Below are positions 1 to 9,502 of a DNA stretch of 64,000 nucleotides, in pieces. Below the pieces are notes generated by a model. That model worked only from the letters and a program-made list of their open reading frames with translations. It did no database searches and was not told the origin of the DNA. The position numbers and the translations under genes were made by a program. This DNA is from JAFDVL01 sp031409955. Its GTDB lineage: Bacteria > Acidobacteriota > Blastocatellia > RBC074. Numbering within the stretch: the stretch's first letter is position 1; the number at the start of each line of letters is the position of its first letter. The stretch lies in assembly GCA_031409955.1 (NCBI GenBank), contig JANNYF010000088.1, forward strand, positions 90,275-154,274. Reading direction: 5' to 3'.

Positions 1-1
1 A

Positions 2-229
2 CCCGAATGCTTTGATACGGCGCTGGTGCTGCTCGCTTTGGAAACTGTCCGCGCACAAACAGGAATTGCTGCAATGATTCAGCGCGGTCGCGTCTTCCTG
101 ATCGCGCAGCAAAACACCGATGGAAGCTGGCCTGCGACTACGCGGCCTTCGGGCGGCGACAGCTATGCACAAATGATGTCCACGACGGGCTGGGCGACGC
201 TGGCGTTGTTGGAAACGGAAGGACGGTAG
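2..229 (+). CDS. C-terminal fragment of a terpene-cyclase/prenyltransferase-repeat-like protein (5' end outside window)
   Basis: The reading frame is open from base 2 to a TAG at 227-229, so only the last 75 residues are present. They contain a QNTDGSWPA segment followed by a helix ending STTGWATLALLE, the QxxDGsW-type repeat of alpha/alpha-toroid proteins such as squalene-hopene cyclases and related secreted repeat proteins. The active-site part is not in the window, so enzymatic identity cannot be decided. It converges with the next gene, and a palindrome lies between the two stops. Confidence 0.55.
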   Translation, partial: PECFDTALVLLALETVRAQTGIAAMIQRGRVFLIAQQNTDGSWPATTRPSGGDSYAQMMSTTGWATLALLETEGR

Positions 230-230
230 A

Positions 231-273
231 GTCGGGGAGTCGGAGAGTCTCTGACTCCCTGGACTCCCCAGAC
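231..273. terminator. Palindrome between convergent genes, possible bidirectional terminator
   Basis: GTCGGGGAGTC at 231-241 is mirrored by GACTCCCCAGAC near 262-273, and the inner bases also pair partly. It starts right after the stop of the plus-strand gene and ends just before the stop of the minus-strand gene. No clear T-run is present, so it may instead be an intergenic palindromic repeat. Confidence 0.4.
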
Positions 274-281
274 TTCTTCCC

Positions 282-665
282 TTACTTGACGCGCTTGGCG
301 ACAAATTCCTGCGGGGTTCCGCCGCCTTGACCGCCTTCCATCGTGCGGGTGAATTTGATTTCATCGCCTGCCAACACGCCTTTGTAGACGAGCTTGATGC
401 TGTTGCCATTGAATTCACGCACGACATTGAAGGAAATAGCGCTTCCCTTGATCGTGCCATCCGAAATCGCAACATCGCCCTGACGACCTGTCATCGTGCC
501 CGTCAATTTTTCGCCTTCACCTTTGAGGGTGAAGGTGGTTTCCTGCGTGTTGCCTTGCCGTCCGGGGATTTGCGCCGTCCATTTGCCATCCACGTCTGCA
601 GCCCAGGCCACCGTGAGGAACGCGAGCAAAAGGGATAGCGATAAAAGTAACTGTTTTGTCTTCAT
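282..665 (-). CDS. Small secreted protein of unknown function
   Basis: 127 residues. An N-terminal signal peptide (about 1-22, cleavage after AWA) is followed by a roughly 100-residue region rich in beta strands with GKW, GEKLTGTMTGRQG and KFTRTMEGG turns. Small secreted proteins of this style (DVDGKWTA start, repeated TG/GD turns) are familiar from Acidobacteria and Planctomycetes, with no assigned function. The start is supported by AAGGAG about 10 bases upstream. No catalytic motif is visible. Confidence 0.75.
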   Translation of the reverse strand: MKTKQLLLSLSLLLAFLTVAWAADVDGKWTAQIPGRQGNTQETTFTLKGEGEKLTGTMTGRQGDVAISDGTIKGSAISFNVVREFNGNSIKLVYKGVLAGDEIKFTRTMEGGQGGGTPQEFVAKRVK

Positions 666-781
666 GGAATTTTTCTCCTTGATTGAAATTCTCCTGATGG
701 AGAAGGGTTACGAGCAGCAATCTGAAAGGGGTTGTGTCAACTGCTCAACGTACGAAAATACTCAGCAACGAAAAATTGTTC

Positions 782-1963
782 TCAGCGAATCTCAAAAGGT
801 AATTTGACAGAGGACGTCTTGAGGTGTCGCTCTACGCCTGTAAATAAATCCACTTCAAACGCCTTGCCAATATTGTTGCCTGCGAGGTCTTCCACGGTTG
901 TCTGGATGACCAGATCATACGTGCCACGCGGCCACGCCAGGTTGGGTGTAAAGCTCCAACGTTGCTCATGGTCTTCCAGCTTCACTTGGCCTGGCACAAT
1001 CTGTCCGGCTGCGGTTACAACGGTGATGAGCCGTGATGATAACGCATGATCCATCGGTTCTGGAAATAGCAGGACGAGCGGTTCGCGCGTGCCGGAAGAC
1101 AGCGCGCTTATTTGCCAGCGCTGGGGATCAGGCGGTTCGCGGTCGGGCGCGACGACGCGGAATGATTTCTGAAATTCTACTTTGAGTGGTGCGCCATTGC
1201 CGTCTTTCCAGGCTTGGCGAATGACCAGCGTATAACTCTTTCCGGTTTCCAAGGACGGGCCGATTTCTTCCAGCGGCAACACGCCGCGCTTGATGCGACC
1301 GGGATCAATGAATACGGTCAAGCGCGTCAAGGTCGTGTCCCACAACTCCTCGTCAATTTCCAGAAACGGCAATTCGACTTGCTTGCCTTTGTCGTCGCGC
1401 AGTTGAATAAATTCGTAAATGCCACCGCGTTGCATCGGCGCAGAAAAGTGCAGATAAAACTTGAGCAGGTTTTCCGGCACGACCGCGCCGCTGGGATAGA
1501 CAGCCGTGATGATTGTCGTCGGCGTGACGTCGCGCGGCGGCAACCGAAAGGTGCTGGTGATGGGCGCTGCGATCACGTTGCCAGGCAACTGCGTGGGGCG
1601 AAACTCGGCGCGATAGCCCAAGCCCGGCTCCATTGGAAACTGCGGCGCAAAGCGCAACACATTGCCTTGCACACGATACGCGCCGAGCATCGCTACGTCA
1701 GCGGTTGCCGTGTACACGGCAAACAATCGTTGCCATTGCGACGGCTGCCAGCGAACGCGTTGCAGTTGTTGCAGCGTCGCGGCATTCAAGCCGATGATTT
1801 CGACCGCGATTTTATGGGTGTTGGTTGCATCAGGCGTCCAGCGAATGGTTTGCGCTTGCGCGGTCACAACGCAAAGGAACAAAGCGACAAAGCGGCAAAG
1901 AAACCGCTGATGGCTCTTTGTCGCTTTGTCGCTTTGTTCCTTTGCGTTGAAGATTCGCGTCAT
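782..1963 (-). CDS. Secreted Ig-like (Big_5/SbsA-type) domain protein
   Basis: 393 residues with a hydrophobic signal segment around residues 21-35 ending AQA. Two Ig-like units of the 'bacterial Ig-like domain with FSxPM' type are visible: FYLHFSAPM near residue 180 and LLFPEPMDHAL near residue 310. Such modules usually support surface or extracellular proteins; no enzyme motif is seen. The start lies 5 bases after the stop of the upstream gene (1969-3081), so the two are probably cotranscribed. No strong ribosome-binding site is visible. Oddly, most of the N-terminal region, including the signal peptide, is encoded by a near-perfect palindrome (1867-1949), so the native start may have been altered by a repeat insertion. 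Confidence 0.7.
   Translation of the reverse strand: MTRIFNAKEQSDKATKSHQRFLCRFVALFLCVVTAQAQTIRWTPDATNTHKIAVEIIGLNAATLQQLQRVRWQPSQWQRLFAVYTATADVAMLGAYRVQGNVLRFAPQFPMEPGLGYRAEFRPTQLPGNVIAAPITSTFRLPPRDVTPTTIITAVYPSGAVVPENLLKFYLHFSAPMQRGGIYEFIQLRDDKGKQVELPFLEIDEELWDTTLTRLTVFIDPGRIKRGVLPLEEIGPSLETGKSYTLVIRQAWKDGNGAPLKVEFQKSFRVVAPDREPPDPQRWQISALSSGTREPLVLLFPEPMDHALSSRLITVVTAAGQIVPGQVKLEDHEQRWSFTPNLAWPRGTYDLVIQTTVEDLAGNNIGKAFEVDLFTGVERHLKTSSVKLPFEIR
1867..1949. repeat. 83-bp palindromic repeat inside a coding region
   Basis: Arms 1867-1901 and 1915-1949 (35 bp each, one mismatch) flank a 13-base loop. The arm unit reads CGCAAAGGAACAAAGCGAC on the left and its reverse complement on the right. It encodes the region from about residue 5 to 33 of the minus-strand protein at 782-1963. 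Confidence 0.9.
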
Positions 1964-1968
1964 CGTTA

Positions 1969-3081
1969 TTACGGCAGCGGCAGCGTTTCGAGGTTCAGCG
2001 TGCCACCTTCTGCGCGGCGCACCACGATGGCATGTTTGCTATCGAAACGATCCAATTGATCTACGCCTGTCCACGCTTCAATGGTCTCGTAGGTCATGCC
2101 CTTTTTATCCGGCACGGGCGCGAGGATGCTTTCTGCGCCGGCAATGTTTTCGGTCGTGATCTTCATCACACCGCGACTGCTATTGGCCATCAGCAAATAA
2201 TGCTTGCCGTCGCGTTGATAGACGATCATATCCAGCGGACGATTGCGGTTGCCGAGTTCCGCGATGGTTTTGCCTTGCAGCTTCGCGCCGGGTTTCAAAT
2301 CGCTGATCGGGATTTGTACGAGCGGCGTGCAGGTGTACGCGGTCAACAGATGATCGGTAGTGCCAATCTTGAAGGACGTGAAGGTGCGAACCGGCGCGCG
2401 CGTTTCAAAGCGTCCGTGTGCGCCGTGATAAATCTCCACGGTGGTTCCGCTCGCCACTGCTTTGAACGGGAAAGGAACGGCACGCAGGGTGGAAGCAAAC
2501 TCTTCATTTGCCAGCCCTGCGACGAACAAACGACCATCTACAAACGCGATGTCGGTGATGGACTCAAGGCGCGGGTTGCTGGCACGATTGCCTTCGCCCA
2601 TTATTTTGTCAGCGGGCGCATCGGGCAAATCCGCGCGGGAATACTTCACATTGTCGAGGGCGACGACCTCGATCTTACCGTCTGTTTTGACGCGCACCAA
2701 CACGGGCATCGCATCGGCTCCGCGTCCGCGCGACACGGACAGATAGGCATTACGCGAGACTGGATTGATCGCCAAATCCACAATCAAAATTTGATCTGCT
2801 GTGGTGCCGAGCAGCGCCGCAATTTTTTGATTGATGCCTTCGACTTTGAGCAGTGGCGTGCCTGCCGCAGCTTTCACATCACCTGTTGCGATGGCTATGA
2901 TAGCGGCGGCCTTTGTGTCAGCCACAAACAGAACGCCGTCTGGGCCAAAGGCTAAGGGGCCGACTGATTTCAGTTCGAGCTTGCCTTCTGCCATACCTGC
3001 CGTCCACCGGGGGGCAGCCATTGCCGTTTGCAACACGACGCAACAAACCACGAGTGTCAGAAAAAGAGAAAACCGTTTCAT
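1969..3081 (-). CDS. Secreted beta-propeller-like protein of unknown function
   Basis: 370 residues with a clear signal peptide (MKRFSLFLTLVVCCVV..., cleavage near AMA). The mature part contains propeller-like turns (GPLAFGPDGVLFVADTKAAA, DLAINPVSRNAYLSVSRGRG) resembling NHL/SMP-30-type six-bladed propellers that often bind or transform small molecules or sugars. A strong AAGGAG precedes the ATG by about 9 bases. It is followed directly by the Ig-like gene (5-base gap), suggesting a two-gene unit. Substrate and enzymatic activity cannot be inferred. Confidence 0.75.
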   Translation of the reverse strand: MKRFSLFLTLVVCCVVLQTAMAAPRWTAGMAEGKLELKSVGPLAFGPDGVLFVADTKAAAIIAIATGDVKAAAGTPLLKVEGINQKIAALLGTTADQILIVDLAINPVSRNAYLSVSRGRGADAMPVLVRVKTDGKIEVVALDNVKYSRADLPDAPADKIMGEGNRASNPRLESITDIAFVDGRLFVAGLANEEFASTLRAVPFPFKAVASGTTVEIYHGAHGRFETRAPVRTFTSFKIGTTDHLLTAYTCTPLVQIPISDLKPGAKLQGKTIAELGNRNRPLDMIVYQRDGKHYLLMANSSRGVMKITTENIAGAESILAPVPDKKGMTYETIEAWTGVDQLDRFDSKHAIVVRRAEGGTLNLETLPLP

Positions 3082-3172
3082 TCAAAAACTCCTTTGGTTG
3101 AGAACTTAAAACTGGAAATGGGAATGCACGCCAGCCAAGACGCGGGGGCAGGGCAATTGGTTTCGAGGTTGA

Positions 3173-3225
3173 TAAAAAAGTCGAGCCGGCTGGATGGCAA
3201 CTGCGCGCTGCCATCCAGCCGGCTC
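3173..3225 (-). terminator. Intrinsic terminator of the first TonB-receptor gene
   Basis: A perfect 17-bp inverted repeat (3183-3199 and 3209-3225, GAGCCGGCTGGATGGCA with its complement) is followed on the minus strand by a six-T run (3174-3179). It lies 15 bases after the stop of the receptor gene. Confidence 0.9.
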
Positions 3226-3239
3226 AATCATCTGGTCAG

Positions 3240-6200
3240 TTAGAAATTCAGCTTCAGCCCCATCACAATGCGCCGCGCGTTGGCTGCTGACGTGTAGGAA
3301 CCAAACAGCGCATTGACTTGATTGTTGTTCGCGTCAAACCGCGCCGTCGTATCTACGCCGGTGAATTGCGTGTGGTTGAAAGCGTTGTACATCTCCAGGC
3401 GATACTGCAACCGCACCCCGCCATCTTTCGAGAGATTGAAGGTCTTGAACAGCGAGATGTCCCAGTTGTTCGTGCCGGGCAAGCGGAACAGGTCTTTTGC
3501 GGCGTTGCCTCGGCCAAAATCGCCCGCCGTTGTGGGCGGAAGAACGGAACTAACATTCAGATGACAGCCTCCCACTGCGGTCGTCTGCGCTGCCGTATTC
3601 GTGGCGGCAAAGGGGTGGGCGCAGAGCGAATTGCGCTGATCGCGCGCCAGCACGGGATTGGCAATCAACAGAACTCGACTGTCCACGCCCGCGCCGCCGC
3701 CGCCGACCAAGTCACGCGCCGCTACCAGTGCGTAACCGATGCCCGATGGCGCTCCACTGATGAAGGATGTGACGCCAGACAATTCCCAGCCTCCAAAGAT
3801 CTGGCGCGACACCGCATTGTCCCAGTATTTGCTCAGACTGGGCACACGGTAGACGTAATTGAATACGAAATTGTGCGTGCGGTCGAAATTGAATCTGCCG
3901 TAATTCCGCACCTTGCGATCAATGAACGGATTGATGGCGTCACCGTTGCCGTTGACCAGACTCATCGCCTTCGACCAGGTGTAACTCACACCGTAGGACA
4001 GGCTGCTCGACAGACGGCGATTCAATTGCACCTGCAACGAATGGTAGTTGGAGTTGCCGCCCGTTTCGATCAACTGAATATCGGCATAGCCTTTGATCGG
4101 GCGCAGGAAGTTATCGGGCAACGGCGTCGTTCCGCCTGACACCGTCGGATCAATACTCGACGCCAGGAACCGCGCGCCATAGGGCACAGCGTTCAGGCTG
4201 AGCCGTTGCAGCAAGTGCCGCGCCAGCGAACCGACGTACGCCACATCAAGCACCGTGTTGTAGCCGATGTCGCGTTGCACGCCGAGGCTGAAGTTGTAGA
4301 CCGCCGTCGGGGAAAATGTCGGGTCTACGGCATTGACGCCCGCCGGACTGGTGCTGAGGGGTGTTGCCAGCAAGTCTTTGATGGTCGTGAAATTGGCCGT
4401 GCGCGTAATGATGTTCGGCGGCTGCTCGCGTTGCTGCAATACCTGATCGTCATTGAAGCGGTCGTAGAACACGCCGATACCGCCGCGAATCGAGGTCTTG
4501 CCGTCTCCAAAAACGTCGTAGGCAAAGCCGATGCGTGGTGCTACCTGAATCGGCGGTGTTTTGAAGACGCGCTCTGACACTTGCTTCATGCCTTGGAACG
4601 GCGTGCCCGTGCCATCCGCGAAGGTGCCGATCTTGACGGAGGGCGCAGTCGCCCCGGTGATCGGATTGCGGGCCAATTTGACGGCGTTCGAGCAGGGATT
4701 GACGTTGTTCGGACAATAAGGCGTCATCAGCGCTGGTTGCTTCGTGGCGTCATAGAGCGAACGGTCGAAATATACCAACGAATCGCCTTCGCTGTAGGTT
4801 GGTTCGATGTAATAAAAGCGCACGCCCGCATCCACCGAGAACCGTTTGGCCAACTTCCAATTGTCCTGCACAAACCATTCCACATTGCGATACCGCGCGT
4901 GACCATCGAGCTTGTTGTTCGATTCGGTGTAGGCGTTGATGGAGCCGATCAGTGCATTGGCGAACGGGTGATTGGTGTCCTGCGGATTGTTGACGTTGCG
5001 ATCAAAATTGAACGTGCCGTTGAAGGCCGCTGAGCGCGCCGCGTTGCGTGTGGTGTATTCAAAATAGAAGCCGGTCTTGAGATTGTGATTGCCTTTGATC
5101 CACGACAGGTTATCCGACCAGTTCCAGATGTTATTCGTGCCAAAGAACGGGAAGCGTTGTTCGATGTTGAGTTGCGTCGGATTCGAGATGCCACCGAACG
5201 TCGCATTCGGCACGAGGCGCAGCGGGTTCGCTCCGGGGAAAAATTGCGGCAAGGTTAGCCCTAATTTGACGCGGTCGTTGCGGTCAATGCCTTCCTGATT
5301 CAGCGGCGCAACCGTTTGCAACGCGCGGTTGATGCCGAAGGTGGCTTCATTCGTCAACGTCGGCGAGAAGCTGTGAATCAAGGTGCTGACCAGACCGCGA
5401 CTTTCGATCTGATATTTGATCGGGAATTGCGGCCAGACGTTCGACGCCAGCACAAAATTGAAGTCGCCCTTGAAGGCTTCGTAATTCTGAATGCCGCGCG
5501 CATAAAAAGTCGTCTTCTGCGAAATGTTCCAGTCCATGCGCAAAATCTCTTCGCGGCGCGGTTGATCCACCTGGCTCTGGAAGACGTTATTGAAAGTATT
5601 CGCCGAGTTGCTGAAATTCGGCAGCGGGAAGATGTTGAGCAGTTTCTGCCCGTTGGCGTCAATGCGGTTGGCCGGAATGATGTTGCCGGGGAAGCAGGCC
5701 GTCGTATCGGTCAGCGTGCAGGCGCCGGTTTTGAGCGGATCGCGCACCGGAATCAAGCGACCATTCGTGTCGAGGCTCTGCGAGAAGTTGCCTGCGCGTT
5801 CGAGCGCTGTCGGATAGGTGATCGTGCCTTGCCGCGTGGGATACAGGCGCGGCAGATATTCCTGCGACCAGAAAAAGAACAGCTTGTCGCGGTTCTTATT
5901 GAAGTTCGTGCCGGGAATCAGGACGGGGCCGCCGATAGTGCCGCCCCAGTAATTGAACCGGTAGCGCGGTTTGGCCACGTTGCGCAGATTATTGAAAAAT
6001 TCGTTGGCGTTGAATTGCTCGTGGCGTTTGAAATAAAAACCGCCGCCATGAAAATCGCGCGTGCCATTTTTGATGACCACGTTAATCGTGCCGCCGGAAC
6101 TGCGTCCGTACTCAGCTTGATAATTCGTCAGCAATACTTTGACTTCGCCGATGGCATCGAGACCAGGCGCAAGATACGGCCCCAATTGCGAACCAGTGTC

Positions 6201-6818
6201 GAGCGACGAGACGCCATCCAGCGTCAGATTGATCGTACCCGGGCGGCTGCCATTGATGCTGACGCCGACCAGATTGTTCCAGCCCGGTGCTTCGCGGTTG
6301 GCCGTGTCAACGACGCCGGGCAGCAACTTGACCAGCCCCATATAATCGCGGCCTTTGAGCGCGATGCTTTGAATTTGTTGTTCGTCAATCAAACCCGCGC
6401 GTTCGGCGCTTTCCGTTTTCACGTAGGTTTGTTCTGCCGTCACCGTGACGGTCTGACTCACATCGCCCACTTCCAGTGCAACTTTGCCTACTGGAACGCG
6501 TTCGTTGGCGGTGACTACAATGCCTTTGCGCTCGAATCTCTTGAAGCCGCTGGCCGTCACCGTGATTGTGTATGTTCCCGGCAGTAATTGCGGAGCCACA
6601 AAGTTTCCTTCGCTGTCGGCACTTACCGTCACGATGCGCGCTGTCTCCTCATTTGTAACTTCGACTTTGGCATTAGGCACGATGCTGCCTTGCGTATCCG
6701 CCAGAGTGCCAGAGATTTAACCGGTTAAGCCTTGCGCCCATCCCGCTCCACAGAGCAGGACAAGTGTCAGGCAAAGAGCGACCGATTGCGCCATTGACCT
6801 ACAAAATAGTTGCGTCAT
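3240..6818 (-). pseudogene. TonB-dependent receptor, interrupted by an in-frame TAA after the signal peptide
   Basis: Full frame: 1192 codons. ATG at 6816-6818 has a strong site (AGGAGG, 6 bases before the start) and encodes a good signal peptide (MTQLFCRSMAQSVALCLTLV..., cleavage at WAQ). Codon 34 (6717-6719) is TAA. The frame then continues with ISGTLADTQGSIVPNAKVEV, the normal beginning of the carboxypeptidase-regulatory-like domain, then plug and beta-barrel, ending in the outer-membrane signature LKLNF. The four other receptors here have a sense codon at this place. A single C-to-T change from CAA would explain it. The downstream 1146 residues could start only at the internal ATG at 6678-6680, without a signal peptide. 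Pseudogene, readthrough or a base error are all possible. When intact it would import an oligosaccharide or other ligand. Confidence 0.85.
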
Positions 6819-6954
6819 GTTGCCTCCTGTTTAGGGTTCAGTTGATGAAAGGTAGAGCGTTAGTACCACTAAACTTTGGATGGGTCAAATCAGGCAGGGA
6901 AACTTGGAAGCAAAAAGCAAAAGTTAAAAGCGCGGCACTTATTTTTTCATGAAG

Positions 6955-7084
6955 AGGGTAGCGCAAACTGTTAGTTTGCGATGTTCGCCATATAACGCCT
7001 GCAAAGGAACCATGCCGTCGAACACCTTATTTCCATTAGGGTATCTGTCATTCAACCACGCAAACTGACAGTTTGCGCTACTCT
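6955..7084. repeat. 130-bp element with 26-bp terminal inverted repeats (family A)
   Basis: Arms 6955-6980 and 7059-7084 match at 24 of 26 positions; the core is GCGCAAACTGTTAGTTTGCG. The arms are themselves partly palindromic. A second member with the same core is at 9297-9403. It fills most of the gap upstream of the interrupted receptor gene (6819-7124); no gene is seen in that gap. Confidence 0.85.
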
Positions 7085-7124
7085 GGCGAAGGCACTTCTG
7101 ATTCCTTCTGCTCTGAGCCGACCA

Positions 7125-7910
7125 TCAAAGCGTGCGCAAATGAAATCCGCCGTCTACGTTGATGACTTCACCGGTTGAATATGGCAGATCGCCGTGTGCA
7201 ATGGCGGCAACTGCGCGCCCGATGTCTTCGGGCTGTCCCCAACGGCGCAACGGCCACGCGCCCTGTGCAATCAGGTGATCGTATTTTTCCTGCACGCCCG
7301 CAGTCATATCCGTCGCAATCACACCGGGGCGGATTTCATAAACGTTGATGCCAAACTCCGCCAGACGCGCGGCAAACAACGCCGTCATCATTCCCAGTCC
7401 CGCTTTGGCGACGCAATAGTCGCCGCGATTGACCGACGCCGTGAAGGCAGAAACGGACGAAATCGTCACGATGCGTGGCAGGCCAGACGAGCCAAAAGCA
7501 TTCGTCTGAACCTGCGCGATCATTTGCCGCGCAACGATTTGCGTCAGGAAATACGGGCCTTTCAGGTTGATGTTGATGAGGCGATCAAACGATTCTTCGC
7601 CTGCTTCCAGAACATCAGCCCGAACATTGGGAGCCACGCCTGCATTGTTGACCAGCAAATCAATCCGACTGTATGCCGCCAGCGTTTCACTCACGAGCCG
7701 CGCTCGATCTTCTGCCAGCGAAATATCCGCGCGCACCGTGATGCCATCGCCGCCTGCTGCGCGCACAAGTTGCAAGCAGTCGTCCGCCGCGCTTGCGTTG
7801 CCCGCATAGTTGATAACAACGGCGTGACCGAGCTTGGCCAGTTCAAGCGCAATGCCGCGCCCGATGCCGCGTCCAGCGCCTGTGACCAATGAAATCGGGC
7901 GTTCGCTCAT
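7125..7910 (-). CDS. SDR-family oxidoreductase (3-oxoacyl-ACP-reductase-like)
   Basis: 261 residues from the ATG at 7910, which overlaps the stop of the upstream GH88 gene (ATGA). Classical short-chain dehydrogenase features: cofactor motif TGAGRGIG (residues 10-17), NNAG (88-91), catalytic Ser152, Tyr165 and Lys169, and a C-terminal TGEVINVDGGF. The fold is FabG-like, but translational coupling to GH88 makes a sugar or uronate dehydrogenase/reductase role more likely than fatty-acid synthesis (inference). An in-frame upstream extension exists but lies inside the GH88 coding region. Confidence 0.85.
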   Translation of the reverse strand: MSERPISLVTGAGRGIGRGIALELAKLGHAVVINYAGNASAADDCLQLVRAAGGDGITVRADISLAEDRARLVSETLAAYSRIDLLVNNAGVAPNVRADVLEAGEESFDRLININLKGPYFLTQIVARQMIAQVQTNAFGSSGLPRIVTISSVSAFTASVNRGDYCVAKAGLGMMTALFAARLAEFGINVYEIRPGVIATDMTAGVQEKYDHLIAQGAWPLRRWGQPEDIGRAVAAIAHGDLPYSTGEVINVDGGFHLRTL

Positions 7911-9172
7911 GGTTGTGTCTCCCCCTGTGATTGTGGAGACGGCATCTCTTCCTCCGTCGGCCCATCCGCCCATTGCTTCGCCCACGCGGGCAGCGAATCT
8001 TCTGGGTACGGTGTCAGGCTTTGCGAAGTCGCTTCTTTGCTGAACGCGGTTAATGCTTTGTCGAGCGCTTCCACGAAGAAGTATTCGCCAAACAGCACGG
8101 CTTCATGCACGCCGAGATTTTTGTGAATGTGATAGACGCCGCCGTTCAAGATGCCTTCAAATCCGGGCATCAAATGACCGAGATATTTTTGCGACAAGGT
8201 TTGCAACGAGGTCAGTGCGAAGTCTCGATACGCCCGCGCTTTCGTGCGATCCGGCACGGCATCGGCTAAATCCAGCAGGCCGGAAGCCGCAATCGCACAG
8301 GCCGACGTGTCTACTTGCGATTTCGCCAGAGGCCCCGTTTTCGGCGCGTCATAATCCCACGGCGTCACACCATCGGCGGGCGTGTGCTCCAAATAGAAAT
8401 CCGCATTGAGCATAGCGGTTTGCAAATACTCGCCGCGCTGCGTTTGCAAATAGGAACGCGTGAAGCCGTAGAGCGACCATGCCAAACCGCGACTCCAACA
8501 CGAATCGCCGCGATAGCCTTGATGCGTGGTTTGGCGCAAGCATTCGCCCGTTTCCACATCGAAAATCGCTTCGTGCGCAGTCGAACCATCGCCGCGCACA
8601 ATCGTTCGCCGCGTCGTCAGGCAATGCCGATGCGCAATGTCCAGCACGTGCGCGTCGCCCGCTTTTAGCCCCGCATAAAACAGCGTCCCGACGTTCATCA
8701 TAATGTCTATGAACAACGACGCCGGTTCGACGAACGAGCGCAGATATTGCCCGCGTTCCATAAATCGCATCGCCATTGTTTTGCCAGCCTGCATCAACAG
8801 CGGTTTGATATGTGCCGCCGGGCCGCCCAATTCCAACCAGCGCAGATGCGTCGAGAAAAACAAAAAGCCAAGGTCATGCACCGCGCGGTCATATTGGCGA
8901 TTTTCGAGCGGCGTGGCATAGCGGATGGCGTGGTCGAGCCACTCGCTTGCGCCCGTGCGTTTTGCAAAGACAAACATCATGCCGGGATAAAAACCATCGC
9001 ACCAATGCGTCCATCGTTTGCGGTCGTGGCCGAATTGCCCGTTGACCGTGTACATCGGGTAGTAATCCGCTGGGTATTTTTTCAAAAGCGATTTCACTTG
9101 TGCCTGTGCAAAGTCAAAGGCTGTTTGCAGCGTGTGTTGCATCGCTTCACGCTCGTGCATAGAAATGGGCAT
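7907..9172 (-). CDS. GH88 unsaturated glucuronyl hydrolase
   Basis: 421 residues from the ATG at 9172, which has GGAGGAG about 5 bases upstream; a longer frame upstream lacks a comparable site. GH88 hallmarks: WCDGFYPGM (57-65), HDLGF with the expected general-acid region Asp100, IDIMMN with Asp156, and WSRGLAW. These enzymes hydrate and release unsaturated uronic acid from oligosaccharides made by polysaccharide lyases. No signal peptide is seen, so action is probably cytoplasmic on imported oligomers. Translationally coupled to the SDR gene downstream. Confidence 0.9.
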   Translation of the reverse strand: MPISMHEREAMQHTLQTAFDFAQAQVKSLLKKYPADYYPMYTVNGQFGHDRKRWTHWCDGFYPGMMFVFAKRTGASEWLDHAIRYATPLENRQYDRAVHDLGFLFFSTHLRWLELGGPAAHIKPLLMQAGKTMAMRFMERGQYLRSFVEPASLFIDIMMNVGTLFYAGLKAGDAHVLDIAHRHCLTTRRTIVRGDGSTAHEAIFDVETGECLRQTTHQGYRGDSCWSRGLAWSLYGFTRSYLQTQRGEYLQTAMLNADFYLEHTPADGVTPWDYDAPKTGPLAKSQVDTSACAIAASGLLDLADAVPDRTKARAYRDFALTSLQTLSQKYLGHLMPGFEGILNGGVYHIHKNLGVHEAVLFGEYFFVEALDKALTAFSKEATSQSLTPYPEDSLPAWAKQWADGPTEEEMPSPQSQGETQP

Positions 9173-9296
9173 TCTTTCTCCTCCAGGTTCAGTGGTATGA
9201 ATTGTTTGATTGCAAGCTGCTGAGTCTGGTATCTCAACGGGTATTCCGTCAAGGCTTGAAGAGGTAGGCAGTGCGAGTTCAGGCAGCAAAATTTAT

Positions 9297-9403
9297 CCGC
9301 TGTTGCGCGAACTGTTAGTTTGCGTCTTCGCTGAGGTAGGCTTGAGTTGCCAGCAAAGTGTTTGGTCACGACCGACGCAAACTAACAGTTCGCGCAACAG
9401 CGG
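9297..9403. repeat. 107-bp element with perfect 30-bp inverted repeats (family A)
   Basis: Arms 9297-9326 and 9374-9403 are perfectly complementary and share the core GAACTGTTAGTTTGCG with the element at 6955-7084, while the internal 47 bases differ. It lies in the 330-bp gap between GH88 and the CE15 gene; apart from this repeat and the terminator at 9445-9477 no gene is seen there. Confidence 0.9.
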
Positions 9404-9444
9404 CAGCAATAAATTATCTTCCAATCTGCGTTCTGACAGGACAA

Positions 9445-9477
9445 ACAGAAAACCGCTCAAGACTCTCGCCCTGAGCG
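9445..9477 (-). terminator. Intrinsic terminator after the CE15 gene
   Basis: On the minus strand CGCTCA (9472-9477) pairs with TGAGCG (9454-9459) and is followed by GTTTTCTGTTT. It lies about 25 bases beyond the CE15 stop. The stem is short, so strength is uncertain. Confidence 0.55.
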
Positions 9478-9502
9478 ATTTCCCTTCGCGCTTTCAGCAG
9501 GT

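Noticed and set aside
1214..2059. 281-codon plus-strand open frame with a hydrophobic FVALFLCV segment
   Set aside because: The hydrophobic stretch comes from the palindrome at 1867-1949 read from the other side; the rest is antisense to the Ig-like gene.
5316..6587. 423-codon plus-strand open frame
   Set aside because: Antisense to the interrupted receptor, no motifs or ribosome-binding site; a shadow.
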